From Bacteroidota bacterium (GTDB taxonomy: Bacteria; Bacteroidota; Bacteroidia; B-17B0; Aurantibacillaceae), in assembly GCA_021155905.1 (NCBI GenBank), contig JAJNBG010000005.1:1-64000 (forward strand): 64,000 nucleotides of DNA. The letters run 5' to 3'. Shown in pieces: positions 17,924 through 27,276 of this stretch. Positions within the stretch are counted from its first letter, which is position 1; each line of letters starts with the position of its first letter. The notes below the pieces were generated by a model. That model was not told the origin of the DNA and ran no database searches. It saw only the letters and a program-made list of their open reading frames with translations. Made by a program: the position numbers and the translations under genes.

Positions 17924-17955
17924 GGGGCATTTCGGGAAATCGAAATGCCTTTCTT
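17924..17955 (+). terminator. Probable terminator after rpsO remnant
   Basis: A 9-bp stem pairs 17926-17934 (GGCATTTCG) with 17941-17949 around a 6-base loop and is followed by TTTCTTATTATT. It lies about 25 bases after the S15 stop and probably limits read-through into pnp. Confidence 0.65.
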
Positions 17956-17992
17956 ATTATTAGCGTTTCATTTTAACACCCGGATTGTCTCG

Positions 17993-18038
17993 TCGAGCGG
18001 AGTCGAGACGTCAAAAAAAGGTTCTCGACTTCGCTCGA
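17993..18038. repeat. REPIN-like inverted doublet before pnp
   Basis: Two 16-base words, TCGAGCGGAGTCGAGA (17993-18008) and TCTCGACTTCGCTCGA (18023-18038), are complementary apart from one G-U pair, with a 14-base loop. The GC-rich palindrome stands out in this AT-rich region. Inverted pairs of short palindromic words are the form of REPIN elements mobilised by RAYT transposases. The words are unlike the REP-like sequence in valS. In mRNA it would form a long hairpin about 70 bases before pnp. The rest of the 17613-18110 gap holds only the rpsO promoter, remnant and terminator. Confidence 0.7.
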
Positions 18039-18110
18039 ACTGACAGAAGAAATTAGAAAAACAAATATAAATCCGTACCGGAAACGCCGGTACACAAAAC
18101 AAAAAACAAG

Positions 18111-20255
18111 ATGTCACAAATTGGAATTCAACATTCGTTCGACTTAGGAGACGGTCGTATCGTAACCCTGGAAACAGGAAAATTAGCTAAACAGGCTGAT
18201 GGAGCAGTAGTTGTAAAATTAGGAGCAACTATGATCTTAGCAACTGTTGTAAGTAACAAAGAAGCAAAAGAAGGAGTGGATTTTTTACCGTTAACGGTAG
18301 ATTACCAGGAAAAATATGCGGCGACAGGCCGTTTTCCAGGCGGATTCTTTCGTCGTGAAGCAAAATTATCAGATTATGAAGTATTAATCTCCCGTATCGT
18401 AGACAGAGCAATGCGTCCGCAGTTTCCGGATGATTATCATGCCGACACACAGATCATGTTATCATTGATTTCTTCTGATAAAAAAACAATGCCTGATGCA
18501 TTAGTTGGTTTAGCGGCTTGTGCAGCGGTTGCTGTTTCTGATATTCCATTCAACGGAATTATCTCTGAAGTTCGTGTTGCTAAAATTGACGGTAAATTAT
18601 GTATCAATCCTGATGCTGATCAATTACCAAATGCTACTTTAGAAATGATCGTTGCAGCTACTGAAACTGATATTTCCATGGTAGAAGGTGAAATGAGTGA
18701 AGTAAGCGAAGCAGAAATGTTAGAAGCTATCAAATTTGCTCACGAAGCGATTAAAATTCAAATCAAAGCAATTAAGGAATTTGCTGTTAAAGCAGGTTTA
18801 AAAACAAAACGTGAATATTGCCATGAATTAAATGATGCTGATTTGAAAGCGGCAGTTTCTAAAGCAACTTACGATAAAGTATATGCAGTAGCAAAACAAG
18901 GTAATCCAAATAAAAACGAGCGTAAAGTAGCTTTTAAAGCGGTTTTAACTGAATACAAAGCAACTTTTACTCCTGAAGAATTAAAAGAAAGAGAATCCTT
19001 GATTAATAAGTATTATCATGATGTTGAGTATGACGCAGTTCGTCAGGCTACTTTGGATACACAGATCCGTTTAGATGGTCGTAAAACCGATCAGATTCGT
19101 CCGATCTGGAGTGAAGTAGGATATTTGCCTGCAGCTCATGGTTCTGCTATCTTCCAGCGTGGAGAAACTCAATCATTGACTACTGTTACTTTAGGTACAG
19201 GAAAAGATGCTCAAATGATTGATGGTGCTTTTTACCGTGGCGAAACTAAATTTATTTTACACTATAACTTCCCGGGTTTCTCAACCGGTGAAGCAAAACC
19301 TAACCGCGGTGTAGGCCGTCGTGAAGTTGGACATGGTAATTTAGCCATGCGTGCTTTATCTAAAGTGGTTCCTACTGATACACCTTACACAGTACGTGTG
19401 GTTTCTGATATTTTAGAATCTAACGGTTCATCATCTATGGCAACTGTTTGCGCAGGTACTTTAGCTTTGATGGATGCAGGTGTGAAGATTGCAAAACCGG
19501 TTACAGGTATTGCCATGGGTTTAATTACTAACGACAAAGGACAATACGCGGTATTATCTGATATTTTAGGTGATGAAGATCATTTAGGTGATATGGATTT
19601 CAAAATCTGTGGTACTAAAGATGGTATTACTGCTGTACAAATGGATTTAAAAGTAAATGGTTTACCATACGAAGTAATGGAGAAAGCGTTAGCGCAAGCA
19701 CGTGAAGGCCGTTTACACATCATGGGTGAGATCATGAAAACAATTGATGCTCCTCGTGCAGATTACAACGAAAACGTTCCTCGTTTCGAAGTTCTTATAG
19801 TTCCTCAGGAATTTATTGGTGCAATTATCGGACCTGGAGGAAAAGTAATCCAGGACATCCAGAAGAAAACCAATGCTACAATTTCAATTACTGAAGTTGA
19901 TAACAGCGGACGTGTAGAGATCTTTGCTGAGAAGTTGGAAGACTTAAAAGCAGCGGTTGCCCGTATCAAAGGTATTGTAGCTATTCCTGAAGTAGGAGAA
20001 GTTTATGATGCTACTGTAAAATCAATCATGCCTTATGGTGCGTTTGTTGAATTTATGCCGGGTAAAGAAGGTTTATTACACATCAGTGAATACGACTGGA
20101 AACGTATTGAATCGTTAAACGGTTTAGTAAAAGAAGGAGATGTGGTGAGTGTGAAATACATTGGAACAGATCCTAAAAACGGTAAAGCAAAATTATCCCG
20201 TAAAGCTTTAATGCCAAAGCCGGAGAATGCACCAGCTGAAGAAAACAAAGCTTAA
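18111..20255 (+). CDS. pnp: Polynucleotide phosphorylase
   Basis: This 714-residue enzyme degrades RNA 3' to 5' using phosphate and is part of RNA turnover. The two RNase PH-like halves cover about 10-230 and 310-540, joined by a helical linker. The second half carries the [23 protein letters not shown] signature-type segment and [19 protein letters not shown] domain has the GxxG motif in IIGPGG at about 574, and an S1 domain begins near 625 ([20 protein letters not shown]). The length is typical. Codon use is markedly more biased (regular TTA, GAA, CGT) than in neighbours, as in highly expressed genes. It follows rpsO, the conserved arrangement. A terminator lies at 20275-20309. Confidence 0.98.
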   Translation: MSQIGIQHSFDLGDGRIVTLETGKLAKQADGAVVVKLGATMILATVVSNKEAKEGVDFLPLTVDYQEKYAATGRFPGGFFRREAKLSDYEVLISRIVDRAMRPQFPDDYHADTQIMLSLISSDKKTMPDALVGLAACAAVAVSDIPFNGIISEVRVAKIDGKLCINPDADQLPNATLEMIVAATETDISMVEGEMSEVSEAEMLEAIKFAHEAIKIQIKAIKEFAVKAGLKTKREYCHELNDADLKAAVSKATYDKVYAVAKQGNPNKNERKVAFKAVLTEYKATFTPEELKERESLINKYYHDVEYDAVRQATLDTQIRLDGRKTDQIRPIWSEVGYLPAAHGSAIFQRGETQSLTTVTLGTGKDAQMIDGAFYRGETKFILHYNFPGFSTGEAKPNRGVGRREVGHGNLAMRALSKVVPTDTPYTVRVVSDILESNGSSSMATVCAGTLALMDAGVKIAKPVTGIAMGLITNDKGQYAVLSDILGDEDHLGDMDFKICGTKDGITAVQMDLKVNGLPYEVMEKALAQAREGRLHIMGEIMKTIDAPRADYNENVPRFEVLIVPQEFIGAIIGPGGKVIQDIQKKTNATISITEVDNSGRVEIFAEKLEDLKAAVARIKGIVAIPEVGEVYDATVKSIMPYGAFVEFMPGKEGLLHISEYDWKRIESLNGLVKEGDVVSVKYIGTDPKNGKAKLSRKALMPKPENAPAEENKA

Positions 20256-20274
20256 TCTAAATTCAATTAAATAT

Positions 20275-20309
20275 AAAAAGCCATTCTCATAACCGGGGAT
20301 GGCTTTTTT
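20275..20309 (+). terminator. Rho-independent terminator of pnp
   Basis: The arms AAAAAGCCAT (20275-20284) and ATGGCTTTTTT (20299-20309) enclose a short loop with partial inner pairing, and the right arm itself ends in a T-run. It starts 19 bases after the pnp stop. Confidence 0.85.
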
Positions 20310-20357
20310 GTTTTGCCCAACATTAATCATATATTTATATAACTAAAACATATACCA

Positions 20358-20816
20358 ATGGACGTGACTAATAACAATCCTGCAATAAACCCTTCCGTAA
20401 TTTTAACCGATCAGATTAAAAAACACCTGATTGAAACCAGTAAATGGTCAAAGTTTCTTTCTATCCTCGGTTTTATAGGGCTGGGATTAATGGTATTAGG
20501 TGCTATTGTTATTCTCGTTGTTGGAGTATCATTCGGATCGTACATGGGAGGAGGGGCAAGCGGAGCTTTAGGCGCGAGCATGATTGCTCTGCTCTATTTA
20601 GTAATGGCCATCGTTTATTTTTTTCCGTGTTATTATTTATTCAAATCTTCTACAGGCATTCAGAACGGGATTTATTCAAATAATCAGGAATTATTGAATT
20701 CAGGATTTGAAAGTCTGAAGTCTCATTATAAGTTCATCGGCATTATGATGATTGTCATACTTTCGATGTATGTACTGATTATGGTATTTGCTCTACTGGC
20801 TCTGGCTTTCAGATAA
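20358..20816 (+). CDS. DUF5362-like inner-membrane protein
   Basis: This 152-residue integral membrane protein has a cytoplasmic N-terminal tail and WSKFLSILGFIGLGLMVLGA, the hallmark opening of the DUF5362 family. Segments at about 35-60, 72-97 and 123-150 are hydrophobic. A glycine/serine-rich turn (SFGSYMGGGASGALGAS) lies after the first segment. The middle holds FPCYYLFKSSTGIQNGI and a soluble helix. The family has no known function. It stands alone after pnp and is convergent with the esterase gene 25 bases away. Confidence 0.72.
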   Translation: MDVTNNNPAINPSVILTDQIKKHLIETSKWSKFLSILGFIGLGLMVLGAIVILVVGVSFGSYMGGGASGALGASMIALLYLVMAIVYFFPCYYLFKSSTGIQNGIYSNNQELLNSGFESLKSHYKFIGIMMIVILSMYVLIMVFALLALAFR

Positions 20817-20841
20817 TAGAACACCAGACAGATCCTGGTAA

Positions 20842-21666
20842 TTAAGGCTTCATAAAATCAACAATATCCCTGTAGGATTTTACTTTTGAATTATAAAACT
20901 GGAAGATCATTGGGACATGTCGTTTTCGTTTTACCACAATGAGTTTCGCCTCCAGCTGATATTTTTTCACTTCCTCATAAAATTCAGCATTCATATCCTT
21001 GATAATCCGGTTGGTCCTTCCTCCCACAAACTGAATAATTGGAGGTGTCTGTTTATCCAGGTAATAAACCGGAGAATATTTTTTCCAGTTGGCCGGCTCA
21101 GTTGAGAAAATTGGAAAATACCTGGAATCTCTTTCACTGGTGGATGCTTTTAAGTAACTGTATACATCAAGTCCATAAGCATCAATCAGTACCACACCTT
21201 TAATCGGATTAGCCATCTTTAGCTTTTTAAAATAAGTATCATCTGTTGCCACCATTGCCGCCAGGTGTCCGCCAGCGGAATGCCCGGAAACAAAAATCTG
21301 ACTGGTGTCGCCATGAATCATAGAAGCATTTTCTTTGATCCATTTGATGGATTTTGCCACATCTTCAGCCATGCCTGCAATATCAGTCCGCGGACTCAGC
21401 CGGTAGCTGATCATGACACCAACGATATCTTTTCGCGCTAATCCTTTTCCAAAAAAAGCATAGAGGGATTTTTTTCCGTTCACCCAGTTTCCACCATGCA
21501 TAAATACCAGGATTTTTTTCGGACTAGGTGCTTTCCGGGGAGCGAATACATCCAGTTTCAAATTATTTTCCGGATCATAAACCTGGTCCTTAAACTTTGA
21601 GACACGCTTCAGGGAACAGGCTGAAAAGATGATAACAGAAATCAGGGAGAAAAAAATACTTTTCAT
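20842..21666 (-). CDS. Alpha/beta-hydrolase esterase, predicted lipoprotein
   Basis: This 274-residue enzyme belongs to the BD-FAE/Aes-type (hormone-sensitive lipase-like) alpha/beta hydrolases. ATG 21666 gives a lipoprotein signal (MKSIFFSLISVIIFSAC, lipidated Cys17). An upstream start at 21708 is rejected because it buries this signal. The oxyanion-hole HGG lies at 57-59 and the nucleophile Ser130 is in GHSAGG. A late histidine in KRKRHVPM is the likely catalytic base. It probably hydrolyses carboxyl esters or peptides at the envelope; substrate unknown. Confidence 0.85.
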   Translation of the reverse strand: MKSIFFSLISVIIFSACSLKRVSKFKDQVYDPENNLKLDVFAPRKAPSPKKILVFMHGGNWVNGKKSLYAFFGKGLARKDIVGVMISYRLSPRTDIAGMAEDVAKSIKWIKENASMIHGDTSQIFVSGHSAGGHLAAMVATDDTYFKKLKMANPIKGVVLIDAYGLDVYSYLKASTSERDSRYFPIFSTEPANWKKYSPVYYLDKQTPPIIQFVGGRTNRIIKDMNAEFYEEVKKYQLEAKLIVVKRKRHVPMIFQFYNSKVKSYRDIVDFMKP

Positions 21667-21798
21667 AAACTGAAAGTACGGTGTTTTAATCAAATAGTAT
21701 TTATACAAAACCTTTTATTTGTTGCCCTTAGATTAAAACCGACATTTTATTAATTAGTTTAAATTGATAGCTTTGTTTGATTAACCAATACAAGTAAA

Positions 21799-22545
21799 AT
21801 GAAAGACCTGAGATTAGCTGTTTTAATTGACGCGGACAATGTGCCATACGCCAATGTAAAAGAGATGCTGGAGGAAATAGCGAAGAACGGAACGCCCACC
21901 ATCAAACGGATTTACGCAGACTGGACAAAACCAACTGTTTCCGGATGGAAGGGAGTTTTATTGGAAAATGCCATTACCCCAATTCAGCAATATAGCTATA
22001 CAACCGGAAAAAACTCAAGTGACAGTGCCCTGATTATTGATGCAATGGATATTTTATATTCCGAAAAAGTGGATGGGTTTTGTATTGTTTCCAGTGACAG
22101 TGATTTTACAAGGCTTGCTATCAGGCTCAGAGAAGCAGGTATGAAAGTAATAGGCATTGGTGAGAAAAAAACACCGAAACCATTTATTACGGCTTGTGAT
22201 AAATTTGTGTACATAGAAATATTAAAACACATCGCTCAGCCAACAAGTAAGCCCAATGCCCAGACAAAAAACAAACCAAAAACGGAGAGTACGCCACTGA
22301 ATCGCGTTGACGAAGGATTGATAAAATTACTCACCGAAAGCGTATCGGATTTGGCCGATGAAACCGGATGGACCTTCCTGGGAGAACTGGGCAGCTTTAT
22401 TTTGAAAAAGAAGACCGATTTTGATCCGCGAAACTATGGCTTCACAAAACTATTGTCACTGATAAAAAGTCTTGATAAATTTATTATTGATGAGCGAGAG
22501 TCTGGAAATAGAAACGTTAAGCACATTTATATTAAAATAAAATAA
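21799..22545 (+). CDS. NYN-domain protein with C-terminal OST-HTH/LOTUS-like domain
   Basis: This 248-residue cytoplasmic protein has a PIN-like NYN ribonuclease domain at about 5-150. The acidic residues are Asp11 and Asp13 in LIDADNVPY, Asp75 in NSSDSALIIDAMDIL, and Asp100 and Asp102 in SSDSDFTRLA. A polar linker (about 150-170) leads to a winged-helix of the OST-HTH/LOTUS type (about 172-246: LIKLLTESVSDLADETGWTFLGELG, then FDPRNYGFTKLLSLIKSL). Such proteins are thought to bind and cut RNA; no substrate is known for the bacterial ones. The next gene follows after 32 bases. Confidence 0.88.
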   Translation: MKDLRLAVLIDADNVPYANVKEMLEEIAKNGTPTIKRIYADWTKPTVSGWKGVLLENAITPIQQYSYTTGKNSSDSALIIDAMDILYSEKVDGFCIVSSDSDFTRLAIRLREAGMKVIGIGEKKTPKPFITACDKFVYIEILKHIAQPTSKPNAQTKNKPKTESTPLNRVDEGLIKLLTESVSDLADETGWTFLGELGSFILKKKTDFDPRNYGFTKLLSLIKSLDKFIIDERESGNRNVKHIYIKIK

Positions 22546-22577
22546 GCTCCGGTTTAATTGTAATTTATTCTTAATTC

Positions 22578-22973
22578 ATGAACCAACGCATTGCACACAT
22601 ATCCATCGTCGTTAATGATTATGATGAAGCCATTGATTTTTACACTAAAAAACTGAATTTCAGGTTACTGGAAGATACTGTGTTAAATGAAGATAAACGA
22701 TGGGTGTTGGTTGCACCGTTTGGCGAAGGACATTGTAGTTTATTACTGGCGAAAGCCTCTAACGAAGAGCAGAAAAGCAGGGTGGGAAACCAGACGGGAG
22801 GAAGAGTTTTTCTTTTTTTATACACCGACAATTTTGAAAGGGATTATCAGAACTTAATAAACCATAAAATATCAATAGTCCGAGAGCCAGTGAAAGAAGC
22901 ATGGGGTACTGTTGCCGTTTTTAAAGACTTATATGGTAATCAGTGGGATTTGATTGAGCCGATTTGTGCCTGA
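22578..22973 (+). CDS. VOC-family (glyoxalase/bleomycin-resistance-like) protein
   Basis: This 131-residue vicinal-oxygen-chelate domain protein has IAHISIVVNDYDEAIDFYTKKLNF at the N-terminus. The C-terminal half carries the beta-alpha-beta-beta pattern FLFLYTDNFERDYQNL and AVFKDLYGNQWDLIEP. The metal ligands are probably His8 and the final Glu. Members range from glyoxalases to antibiotic-binding proteins, and nothing here decides between them. It probably acts in the cytoplasm. Confidence 0.85.
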   Translation: MNQRIAHISIVVNDYDEAIDFYTKKLNFRLLEDTVLNEDKRWVLVAPFGEGHCSLLLAKASNEEQKSRVGNQTGGRVFLFLYTDNFERDYQNLINHKISIVREPVKEAWGTVAVFKDLYGNQWDLIEPICA

Positions 22974-23113
22974 TTATTTTACTATTCAATAACTTCTTTT
23001 TGTTTATAATATTCTCCTAAATACCGTAGGAAGCGTCATTTTCTATATAATTTTATATGCTGCTTTACATTTTTATTATTATTTTTAATTCGATGATCTA
23101 ACAATTTTAAATT

Positions 23114-24007
23114 ATGAAATATTCTTTTATCCTTCCTGTACTTTTATTTTTAAACTTATTTACCAACGCCCAACAAGGTCCCTGTGAAAGCGATCCGGTT
23201 TACCGTCAGTTCGATTTCTGGTTAGGCGAATGGGAAGTTTATGATTTGAGGAACAACAAAGCCGGTGACAGTAAAATTACAGCCATGTTGAACAGCTGTG
23301 TTCTTCTGGAAGAATGGACAAGTGCCAATTCTCAAAAAGGAATCGTATACTCAGGCAAAAGCTTCAATACGTTTAACGTTGCAACGAGGCAGTGGCAGCA
23401 GACCTGGGTAGATAATACCGGGGGGTCAAATGAATATTTAACGGGGAAATTTGACAACACCAAAATTGAATTTTTGACCTCTCCTTTTCCATTATCAAAA
23501 GACACGATCGCTATCAGACGATTGACTTTTTATAATTTAAGTGATCAAAAAGTAAGGCAGCATGGTGAAATTTCCAAAGACAAGGGGGTAACCTGGAAAA
23601 CTGAATATGATTTGGATTACCGTCGGAAGAAAGATGGTAAAATGAATAAGTCAGATATTAAAGGACAGTATAATTTAATGGAGGATTACTTTAAGAAAAA
23701 CCGCATGGAAAAAATCGCTGATTTTTATACAAAAGACGCAAAAATTATCGGTGCAGGTATGGAAGTTAAAGGGAATGATGCCATTGCCGCTTACTGGAAA
23801 CAAATTGAAGGAAAAGGAGTTGCATGGGAGCATAATGTAATATCGGTTGAAGTTATGAATGACGTGGCGTTTGAAACAGGTATTTCAAAATTGATTTACA
23901 TGAAAAAAAATACCGAAACTCCTTCTGATGTTAGATACACTGCCATCTGGAGAAAAGATTCATCCGGCGAGTGGAAAATAGCGCATTATCATTATACAAA
24001 TCTGTAA
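23114..24007 (+). CDS. Secreted two-domain protein, DUF1579-like plus SnoaL/NTF2-like
   Basis: This 297-residue exported protein has a signal peptide ending at TNAQ. The N-terminal domain (about 25-165) reads as a lipocalin-like DUF1579 type: YRQFDFWLGEWEVYD, SCVLLEEWTSANSQKG and NVATRQWQQTWVDNTGG. The C-terminal domain (about 180-297) is an NTF2/SnoaL-like (DUF4440) fold: MEDYFKKNRMEKIADFYTKDAKIIGAG and YTAIWRKDSSGEWKIAHYHYT. Both are small-ligand pockets, but no substrate is known. The stop lies one base before the acetyltransferase ATG, so the two are co-transcribed. Confidence 0.8.
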   Translation: MKYSFILPVLLFLNLFTNAQQGPCESDPVYRQFDFWLGEWEVYDLRNNKAGDSKITAMLNSCVLLEEWTSANSQKGIVYSGKSFNTFNVATRQWQQTWVDNTGGSNEYLTGKFDNTKIEFLTSPFPLSKDTIAIRRLTFYNLSDQKVRQHGEISKDKGVTWKTEYDLDYRRKKDGKMNKSDIKGQYNLMEDYFKKNRMEKIADFYTKDAKIIGAGMEVKGNDAIAAYWKQIEGKGVAWEHNVISVEVMNDVAFETGISKLIYMKKNTETPSDVRYTAIWRKDSSGEWKIAHYHYTNL

Positions 24008-24008
24008 C

Positions 24009-24560
24009 ATGCTGGAACTGAATTTTGATCCATTTCCTGTTATTGAAACGAAGCGACTCATTTTGAGAAGGATTGTGTTGGATGACCTTGATTCATACTT
24101 CGCGCTTCGGACAAATGTGAATGCCATGAAACATATTTGCCAGGTTTTGCCGACACGCGATGAAACACAAACCAAGATTCTCAGGATCAATGAGATGATC
24201 AGTATGAACGACGGGATGGCCTGGGCCATTTGTTTGAAGCCAAGTGATACAATGATAGGAACTGCCTCTTTTCACAAAGTAATTAAGGAACACTACCGCG
24301 CTGAAATAGGCTACATGCTTCATCCTGATTTCTGGAAGCAGGGAATAATCAGTGAAGCACTGGAAGCTGTCATTCATTATGGATTTTATTCAATGCGGCT
24401 GCATTCCATTGAAGCACACATTGATCCGGCTAATCTTGCTTCTGAAAAAGTGCTTGAAAAATTTAAATTTGTCAAAGAAGCTTATTTCAAAGAAAATTAT
24501 TTCTTTGATGGTAAATTCCTTGACACCGCTGTCTACTCTTTAATTCGTTCTTCCAAATAA
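24009..24560 (+). CDS. GNAT-family N-acetyltransferase (RimJ/RimL type)
   Basis: This 183-residue enzyme transfers acetyl from acetyl-CoA, probably to a protein N-terminus or small amine. It opens with ETKRLILRRIVLDDLDSYFAL and continues AEIGYMLHPDFWKQGIISEALEAVIHYGF, the acetyl-CoA-binding motif A region. It ends in LHSIEAHIDPANLASEKVLEKFKFVKEAYFKENYFFDGKF, diagnostic of the RimJ/RimL group. It follows the DUF1579-like gene after one base and precedes rlmF by eight bases, so the three form a short operon. Confidence 0.92.
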   Translation: MLELNFDPFPVIETKRLILRRIVLDDLDSYFALRTNVNAMKHICQVLPTRDETQTKILRINEMISMNDGMAWAICLKPSDTMIGTASFHKVIKEHYRAEIGYMLHPDFWKQGIISEALEAVIHYGFYSMRLHSIEAHIDPANLASEKVLEKFKFVKEAYFKENYFFDGKFLDTAVYSLIRSSK

Positions 24561-24568
24561 TTAACCTG

Positions 24569-25531
24569 TTGAAAGCGGCACCAATCCATACGTCAAAAGA
24601 AAAAAACACATTGCATCCCCGCAGTAAGCATCAGGATCGTTACAATTTTGAACAGCTGATTGCTGCCTGTCCTGATTTGAAACCATTTGTTTCGATCAAC
24701 AAATTCAATATCGAAACCATTGATTTTACAAATCCAAAGGCCGTTAAAACATTAAACCGTGCCTTATTAAAACATTTTTACAAAATCGATCATTGGGATA
24801 TTCCTGAAAATTATTTATGTCCCCCAATTCCGGGGCGGGCAGATTATATTCATAACATTGCTGATATCCTGGCTTCCAGTAACGGCGGTATCATACCAAG
24901 AGGAAAAAACATTCGAGTGTTAGATATTGGAGTAGGGGCAAATTGCATTTATCCTTTGATCGGTCATCAGGAATATGACTGGTATTTTATTGGAACAGAT
25001 ATCGATACCTTAGCTATAAAAGTGGCCAGGCAGATTATTAGTTCAAATGCATTAACCGAAACAATAGAATGCAGGCATCAGGCTAATCCTTCTCTCATTT
25101 TTAAAAATATACTGAAGCCTGATGAAACGGTGGACATTACCATGTGCAATCCTCCTTTTCATTCTTCCGCGGCGGATGCGGAATCGGGCACAGAACGAAA
25201 GTGGAAAAATCTAAAGCATAAACAATCTTTAAAACCACTATTAAATTTTGGCGGTCAAAACGCGGAACTTTGGTGCAAAGGAGGTGAAGTAGCTTTCATC
25301 ACAAAAATGATAGAAGAAAGTGCGGCCTTTTCAAAAGACAGTTTATGGTTCAGTTCATTAGTCTCTAAAAGCGAGAATCTTACTAAGATTTATGCGGCTT
25401 TAAAAAAGGCAGAAGCAGTTTCAATTAAAACAATTACGATGTCGCAGGGTAATAAGACGAGCAGATTGGTTGCCTGGAGTTTTATGACTGAGACGCAACA
25501 TATTCAATGGAGTTTAAACAGATGGAAATAG
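24569..25531 (+). CDS. rlmF: 23S rRNA (adenine-1618-N6)-methyltransferase
   Basis: This 320-residue SAM-dependent enzyme methylates adenine 1618 of 23S rRNA. LHPRSKHQDRYNFEQLI opens the protein, as in RlmF. VLDIGVGANCIYPLIG is the SAM-binding motif I. The catalytic NPPF lies at 194-197, followed by HSSAADAESGTERKWKN, a family hallmark. The start is TTG 24569, eight bases after the acetyltransferase stop, and no ATG is available upstream. A SRPBCC gene follows after four bases. Confidence 0.93.
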   Translation: MKAAPIHTSKEKNTLHPRSKHQDRYNFEQLIAACPDLKPFVSINKFNIETIDFTNPKAVKTLNRALLKHFYKIDHWDIPENYLCPPIPGRADYIHNIADILASSNGGIIPRGKNIRVLDIGVGANCIYPLIGHQEYDWYFIGTDIDTLAIKVARQIISSNALTETIECRHQANPSLIFKNILKPDETVDITMCNPPFHSSAADAESGTERKWKNLKHKQSLKPLLNFGGQNAELWCKGGEVAFITKMIEESAAFSKDSLWFSSLVSKSENLTKIYAALKKAEAVSIKTITMSQGNKTSRLVAWSFMTETQHIQWSLNRWK

Positions 25532-25535
25532 TATC

Positions 25536-25994
25536 ATGCTAAATAACAAACAAACCTTAAAACTGGAAGAAGAATTTGATGTGGATATTCATGTCCTGTA
25601 TGATCAGTTTTGTGATTTTCAAAAATATGGAATGCATCATCCGGTTATGAAAACCGTAAAAATTGTTGATGATAAACGCCCTGAATATATAGAATACGAG
25701 ATTGATGAGGAAGTTTTATTATTTGGGTTAATAAAGATTCGCCCGAATTATAAAGCAAAGGTCATTGAAATTGAAAAGAACAAAAAGTTAAGATACACCT
25801 CCCAGGTAAAAAGCTATGTGTTTTTAATCATTGATTTTCATTTTACGGAATCAGACGGAAAAACAAAAATGATAGAGCACATTGAAGTGACAACCAATCG
25901 CTTTGTGGCTTTTGTTTTTCTCGATATTTTAAAGAAAGCTCACTTAAAAGTTTACCAGAACATTAAATCGCATTTTAGAGTACAAGTTAATTAA
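25536..25994 (+). CDS. SRPBCC-fold protein
   Basis: This 152-residue protein has no signal peptide. Its pattern of a strand, a helix with FDVDIHVLYDQFCDFQKYGMHHP, a long antiparallel sheet and a final long helix (FVFLDILKKAHLKVYQNIKSHF) matches the START/polyketide-cyclase SRPBCC fold, a hydrophobic ligand cavity. The ligand is unknown. It lies four bases after rlmF and is probably the last gene of that operon. Confidence 0.7.
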   Translation: MLNNKQTLKLEEEFDVDIHVLYDQFCDFQKYGMHHPVMKTVKIVDDKRPEYIEYEIDEEVLLFGLIKIRPNYKAKVIEIEKNKKLRYTSQVKSYVFLIIDFHFTESDGKTKMIEHIEVTTNRFVAFVFLDILKKAHLKVYQNIKSHFRVQVN

Positions 25995-26082
25995 CAGTTC
26001 GTATTTAATTAAATAGAATGACGAAGATATAATACTAAATTAATTTTCCTTAAGATTGTGATAAACCACCAAACGTACTAAA

Positions 26083-27261
26083 TTGAGTCCTTTCAGATAC
26101 ATAGTCCCTATTTGCATATTTTCATTGTTAACGGTGAACTGCAACCAAACGGAAGATGTTGTTAAGGACAGCAGGTTTAAAACGCCTGAAAAACCAGTCG
26201 TTCAGTCTAAAATTGATTCAGTAAAATATAAGAACGAGATCTATCGGCTTGATACATTATTTACCAAACTATATAAAGCAGATGCCTTCAATGGCAATGT
26301 CCTAATTGCAAAGGGTGAAAAAATCATTTATCAAAAATCTTTCGGGTACGGAATCAAAGAATCAAATAAAACTTTAAATGATTCTTCTTTATTTCAATTA
26401 GCCTCTGTTTCAAAAGTGATTACCGGCGTTGCTACTTTATTGTTATACGAGCAGGGAAAATTAAACTTAGACACAAAAGTGTCTGATATTTTAACGGATT
26501 TCCCTTACAAAGCAATCACTGTAAAGCAATTGCTTACTCACCGTTCAGGTTTACCGAACTACACTTATTTTTGTGGGGAACACATTGATAACACGGTTTG
26601 TACCGTGAGCAACCAGATGATGCTGGATATTATTGTAAAGCATCAGCCAAAGGCTTATTTAAAGCCCGGTGTTCGTTTTAATTACTGCAATACCAACTTT
26701 GCTTTATTGGCCTTAATCATTGAAAAAGTTTCTAAAAAATGTTATTCTGATTTTTTAAAGGATGAGCTTTTTATTCCGTTAGGAATGAATCATAGTTACA
26801 CGGCATTAAATATTGATAGCACAAAAGAGCACATCACACGCGGGTATACTATGAAATATGCCTGTGTAGCAAACGATTGTTATGACGGTGTTTTAGGAGA
26901 TAAAGGAATTTATACCACAACCTATGACCTGTTTTTGTTCAGCACTGCCTTGTATCAGCACAAGTTACTGGCTAAAGAAACCCAGCAGCTGGCTTACGCA
27001 CCTCACAGTTCGGAGAAAAAAATGAGTAATTATGGTTTTGGCTGGCGCATGAAAAATATGAACGACCCGGATAAGGAAGTATTTCACAATGGCTGGTGGC
27101 ATGGCTACCGCACTTCTTTTCACAGAAGGTTAAAAGACAGTTTAACAATTATTGTATTAAGTAACCGGTTAAATAAAAGTGTCTACTCCACGGGCCGGAT
27201 TTATGCGGCCATCGATGGCCCTAAATCAGGAGGCAGTCTACAGGAGGCTGAAGACGAGTAA
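26083..27261 (+). CDS. Serine beta-lactamase-like hydrolase, lipoprotein
   Basis: This 392-residue class C beta-lactamase/D-Ala-D-Ala-peptidase family protein starts at TTG 26083. The signal SFxxIVPICIFSLLTVNC-like region suggests lipidation at Cys20. The catalytic SxxK is Ser108-Val-Ser-Lys111, the YxN is Tyr201-Cys-Asn203, and HNG near 335 replaces the KTG-like third motif. These fit penicillin-binding-like esterases or peptidases at the envelope; true beta-lactamase activity is doubtful. The TTG is used because no ATG gives a signal peptide. Confidence 0.88.
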   Translation: MSPFRYIVPICIFSLLTVNCNQTEDVVKDSRFKTPEKPVVQSKIDSVKYKNEIYRLDTLFTKLYKADAFNGNVLIAKGEKIIYQKSFGYGIKESNKTLNDSSLFQLASVSKVITGVATLLLYEQGKLNLDTKVSDILTDFPYKAITVKQLLTHRSGLPNYTYFCGEHIDNTVCTVSNQMMLDIIVKHQPKAYLKPGVRFNYCNTNFALLALIIEKVSKKCYSDFLKDELFIPLGMNHSYTALNIDSTKEHITRGYTMKYACVANDCYDGVLGDKGIYTTTYDLFLFSTALYQHKLLAKETQQLAYAPHSSEKKMSNYGFGWRMKNMNDPDKEVFHNGWWHGYRTSFHRRLKDSLTIIVLSNRLNKSVYSTGRIYAAIDGPKSGGSLQEAEDE

Positions 27262-27276
27262 TTTTGGAAACTCTGC

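Noticed and set aside
26083-27261. Beta-lactamase resistance gene
   Set aside because: SxxK and YxN are present, but HNG replaces the KTG-like motif and no resistance context exists; a general serine hydrolase is more likely.
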